Below, piece after piece: positions 61,074 through 64,000 of a stretch of DNA of 64,000 bases. Where the stretch lies: the NCBI GenBank assembly GCA_004135705.1, contig CM014277.1, positions 41,874,697 to 41,938,696 on the forward strand. The letters run 5' to 3'. The translations under genes were made by a program, and so were the position numbers. The stretch comes from Alloteropsis semialata (taxonomy: Eukaryota; Streptophyta; Magnoliopsida; Poales; Poaceae). The notes beneath the pieces were generated by a model. That model was not told the DNA's origin and did not search any database. It worked only from the letters and a program-made list of their open reading frames with translations. Within the stretch, counting starts at the first letter, position 1; every line of letters starts with the position of its first letter.

Positions 61074-61320
61074 ATGGACGCAACCGCGGCGACGACGGCG
61101 GCGGCGGCACCGACGGCCGCGACCACGACCACAACGCTGTCAACTGCGGCGACGACGACGGCGGCGGCACCGACGGCCGCGACGACGACCACAACGCTGT
61201 CAACTGCGGCGACGACGACGGCGGCGGCATCGACGGCCGCGACGACGACCACAACGCCGTCAACCGCGGCGACGACGACGGCGGCGGCGACCCCAATGAC
61301 CACAACAACCACGACGATGG
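61074..61320 (+). repeat. 60-bp tandem repeat after the F primer site
   Basis: About four units of 60 bp, made of GGCGACGACGACGGCGGCGG and GACGACCACAACGCTGTCAA phrases. Because 60 is a multiple of three, one frame reads as a repeated 20-residue peptide rich in Asp and Gly (GDDDGGGTDGRDDDHNAVN) and another as Ala/Thr only. Whether either is translated is unknown. Confidence 0.75.
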
Positions 61321-61357
61321 CAACAATGCTCCTGGCCTTCTGGATGAACCGAACAAG

Positions 61358-62104
61358 GCTCGGGGGCTCTGCCTGCCAGGCACACCCAGGACTACTCTGT
61401 ATGCAGATACATGCATGCGTTTGCATGTGCACGCAAGGATATCCTTTTTAACCAATGCATGCACGCCTTTTCCAAATATGTCGTGTCTCTTTGTTTTCTC
61501 TCTCGAATCAGCACAGCACAACAGAGGAGCAGGCAGTAGCATTTATCCCGAAGGCCTGCGTGTATGTCCGACCAACCGGAGTGGGGCGGAGCGAGCAGCA
61601 GCAGCAACCCAGTCACCCCCGAGAAGTTTTCCGACTCGCCCGACAAGGTCTTCGCTCGACAACTTCGACGGCGGCCGCGACTCCGCCCGACGGGCTGATG
61701 TCTCCGGCAGCACAAACGGCGGCCGCAGCTCCGCCAACGACGGTCCCGAGCAGACGCATCAACCGAGCCGCAGCAGCCCCGACCAACTCCGCCAACGACG
61801 GCCCCGACATCACCAACAGCGACCGCGACCCCGACAACGGCAGCATCGACACCACGCGGCCACGCGCCCGCGGCGCAGCAGCAGTGGGCGACCCCCGCAA
61901 GGAACACCGCGGCGGGACGACCGTGCCCAAAGTCCGCAAAGGACCTCAACTAACCTGTAACAGCTTTTTGTTTTCATGATCTCGCGCAGGACCGCCACGG
62001 CGAGGCACGCCCCCGAACGAGCGCACGACACAACGACAGAGAGAGCTGCAGCGCCGACCGACGTAATCACGTTGTCTACCAGCTCCGCCCCGACCAGCGC
62101 CCGC
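61358..62104 (+). other. Element F internal sequence
   Basis: Begins with the GCTCGGGGGCT word (61358-61368), then non-coding-looking sequence, then a GC-rich stretch with CGCCCGAC words. No protein domain recognised. Confidence 0.5.
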
Positions 62105-62106
62105 TC

Positions 62107-62830
62107 CACCGACCGACCCGACCTCGACTCCAAAGGAGTACGCGCGCCCCGACCTCGACTCCGACCGACTCCGACCGACTCGGCCGCGCCTCCAAAGGAG
62201 TGCGCGCCCCGACCTCGACTCCGAACGACTCGGCCGCGCCTCCAAAGGAGTGCGCGCCCCGACCTCGACTCCGAACGACTCGGCCGCGCCTCCAAAGGAG
62301 TGCGCGCCCCGACCTCGACTCCGATCGACTCCGACCGACTCGGCCGCGCCTCCAAAGGAGTGCGCGCCCCGACCTCGACTCCGAACGACTCGGCCGCGCC
62401 TCCAAAGGAGTGCGCGCCCCGACCTCGACTCCGACCGACTCGGCCGCGCCTCCAAAGGAGTGCGCGCCCCGACCTCGACTCCGACCGACTCGGCCGCGCC
62501 TCCAAAGGAGTGCGCGCCCCGACCTCGACTCCGACCGACTCGGCCGCGCCTCCAAAGGAGTGCGCGCCCCGACCTCGACTCCGACCGACCCGACCTCGAC
62601 TCCAAAGGAGTACGCGCGCCTCGACCTCGACTCCGACCGACTCCGACCGACTCGGCCGCGCCTCCAAAGGAGTGCGCGCCCCGACCTCGACTCCGACCGA
62701 CTCGGCCGCGCCTCCAAAGGAGTGCGCGCCCCGACCTCGACTCCGACCGACCCGACCTCGACTCCAAAGGAGTACGCGCGCCCCGACCTCGACTCCGACC
62801 GACCCGACCTCGACTCCAAAGGAGTGTGCC
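62107..62830 (+). repeat. 50-bp tandem array in element F (14 units)
   Basis: The unit contains GACCTCGACTCCGACCGACT then CGGCCGCGCCTCCAAAGGAG and a GTGCGCGCCCC joint. The CAAAGGAGT word recurs at about 50-bp steps from 62130 to 62815, with some 60-bp units that carry an extra ACTCCGACCG. Open frames of over 225 codons cross the array in several frames on both strands because the unit holds no stop codon in them and 50 is not a multiple of three. Confidence 0.9.
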
Positions 62831-64000
62831 GCCCCGACTCGGACGGCTCGCTCGACTCAGCTTCAACGACGAGAAGCTAAAACGGCTAAGTTTTACTACG
62901 ATCCTTCGTATTTCCACACATTTCCTTTTACAGTCCCGCATGCCTCTTTTGGGTGTCGCTAAAGTACTCGGGTAGCATAGGCCTCATCCGTGAAACCTCG
63001 TCCTGCGTGCCGCCTACACCTAAGCCTCCCCGCTGAGCAGTGTAGTCCGCGGTAAGCCGTCCTCTCTGCGAGCAGTGGTCAGTGGGACTAGGAGCTTAAA
63101 CGTGATGTGCTAACTACCCGAGGAAATACGTAGCCTGATAAAGGCAGGGCGTACACAACTTTCCGTTGGTAACGAATAAATCTCGACTTCTCGCTTTACG
63201 CAACGTCTTTGCATTACGCTGTCTTTTGCAGCTCGGCATGGCAAGTTCAGGTAAGCTTGCAGCAACTCCTACATACAGGGAACGACACCTTTTGTCTCGC
63301 CCGACCTCGGCGCACGGGGTCAAGCATACGCACGCGATCGATTTCCGAAACGCGCTCTTCGAACTCTCTAAACTAAGCGGCTCCCGCCGGCCCTAACGGC
63401 CCCTCGCAGCGCTGCGCTCGGGGGCTGGGCATCGGGACGGACGACTCCGACAGTCGACCTGACAGGTGATTCCAACGGGGGTTCGAAGGCTGGCCCGTCG
63501 AAGGGTTCGACAGCCGCCCCCGGTCACCTTGTCGAGCGAGGGGCAGTGAAGGATGGGTCCCAGCGGCCAGTACCCGGGCGCACGAGCGTCATGGGCATCC
63601 CGAACTGCGTTCGAGTCTTGATGGCAAGAATGGTCATGGTTTTTCCCCCGAACGGAAAGGCAACGAGCCGCCAAGTCCCAACGAACGGACTCGGTAACTA
63701 GATGACCTCGCCACCAAGAATCTGAAGCTGGCCACCAGCTGGTCCGATCGGAACCCCTCGACCGGGATGCCGTGGCTTCACTCGAACTGGCCCGTTATTA
63801 GCTCACACGGACACCGCATTTTCGGCCAACGAGGCAAAAATACGGCTCGGTCCGGCCCCTCCACCTCTTACGAAAAAAAGAGATGCATGAGGGGTTACGA
63901 CGTAAGGAAAAACGCAAAAAGACGAAACGAATCCCCGTCCGGACCCCGGTCTCGGGATACACACGGGGTCGAAATCGCTAACAGAGACCAGCAGCGCGGT
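62831..64000 (+). other. Element F internal sequence to window end
   Basis: No gag or pol motif in any frame. Another GCTCGGGGGCT word occurs at 63416-63426. The style matches the non-coding interior of large non-autonomous gypsy elements in grasses. Confidence 0.45.

Larger units (their letters stand above)
59827..64000 (+). mobile_element. Element F: gypsy-type element with no pol seen, 5' part
   Basis: The 5' LTR (59827-60986) is followed by a primer-binding site and at least 3 kb of internal sequence without recognisable gag or pol. The LTR ends TGTCGG and CCGACA are perfectly inverted. Insertion into the E integrase is preceded by AAAAT (59822-59826). LTR and primer-site style match element D, so F may be a non-autonomous relative relying on D-type proteins. 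It continues past the window. Confidence 0.75.

Noticed and set aside
61016..61960. Ala/Thr, Val and Asp-rich open frames
   Set aside because: Different frames of the same 60-bp repeat; no evidence that any is a gene.
61810..62975. Several 225-330-codon open frames on both strands
   Set aside because: They overlap one another across the 50-bp array and show no domain; they are a property of the repeat.

Overview
This is plant nuclear DNA from a grass (Poaceae, probably panicoid). It is a retrotransposon-rich intergenic block with a small gene island. The evidence is nested gypsy and copia LTR retrotransposons of grass type, mini-CACTA and Tourist-like DNA elements, a tRNA-derived SINE, a LINE tail, and an intron-containing dehydrin whose promoter carries the motif I box of the cereal RAB16 genes. 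There are no bacterial-style operons, rRNA or tRNA genes. Two ambiguous bases occur (851 and 36536).

Left nest (1-8079, minus strand). Element A (1-5366) is a gypsy element whose end-of-LTR/primer-binding-site/gag unit is repeated three times head to tail. Its long LTR leader holds seven identical 20-nt cores flanked by inverted arms. A sits inside the protease region of a second gypsy element B (5367-8079), so B is broken.

Spacer (8080-10785). A 213-bp Tourist-like MITE with TAA duplications and an AT-rich array of about six 155-bp units lie here, with no gene I can recognise.

Middle nest (10786-32694). Gypsy element C (minus, duplication AGTAC) has its right LTR split by the 13.5-kb gypsy element D (plus, 18870-32399). 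D has gag, protease, reverse transcriptase, RNase H and integrase remnants, and a long spliced-looking antisense gene between pol and the 3' LTR. C also carries a 536-bp nearly pure poly(A) tract flanked by 15-bp direct repeats. Both elements are dead by stop codons, many of C-to-T type.

Gene island (32700-53640). A mini-CACTA, a SINE, a gypsy 3' fragment and CACTA remnants are followed by the one clearly intact gene, an ABA-type YSK2 dehydrin (38124-38642, minus). Next comes a small cluster of three mutually similar unrecognised genes, one on the minus and two on the plus strand. Their domains look like degenerate double-stranded-RNA-binding folds; each has a disabling lesion and one is split by a 2.3-kb terminal-inverted-repeat transposon. 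A 5'-truncated LINE and a region with a GT-2-like trihelix fragment complete the island.

Right nest (53645-64000). The 3' LTR and an envelope-like ORF of a SIRE-like copia element G are interrupted by gypsy element E (same lineage as C), which is interrupted by F, a gypsy-type element with no visible pol in the window and long GC-rich tandem repeats. The most unusual cross-cutting signal is a paired palindrome, ACCGGT-NNN-ACCGGT, scattered through LTRs and coding regions of C and E (gypsy) and G (copia), with a spacer typical of each group.
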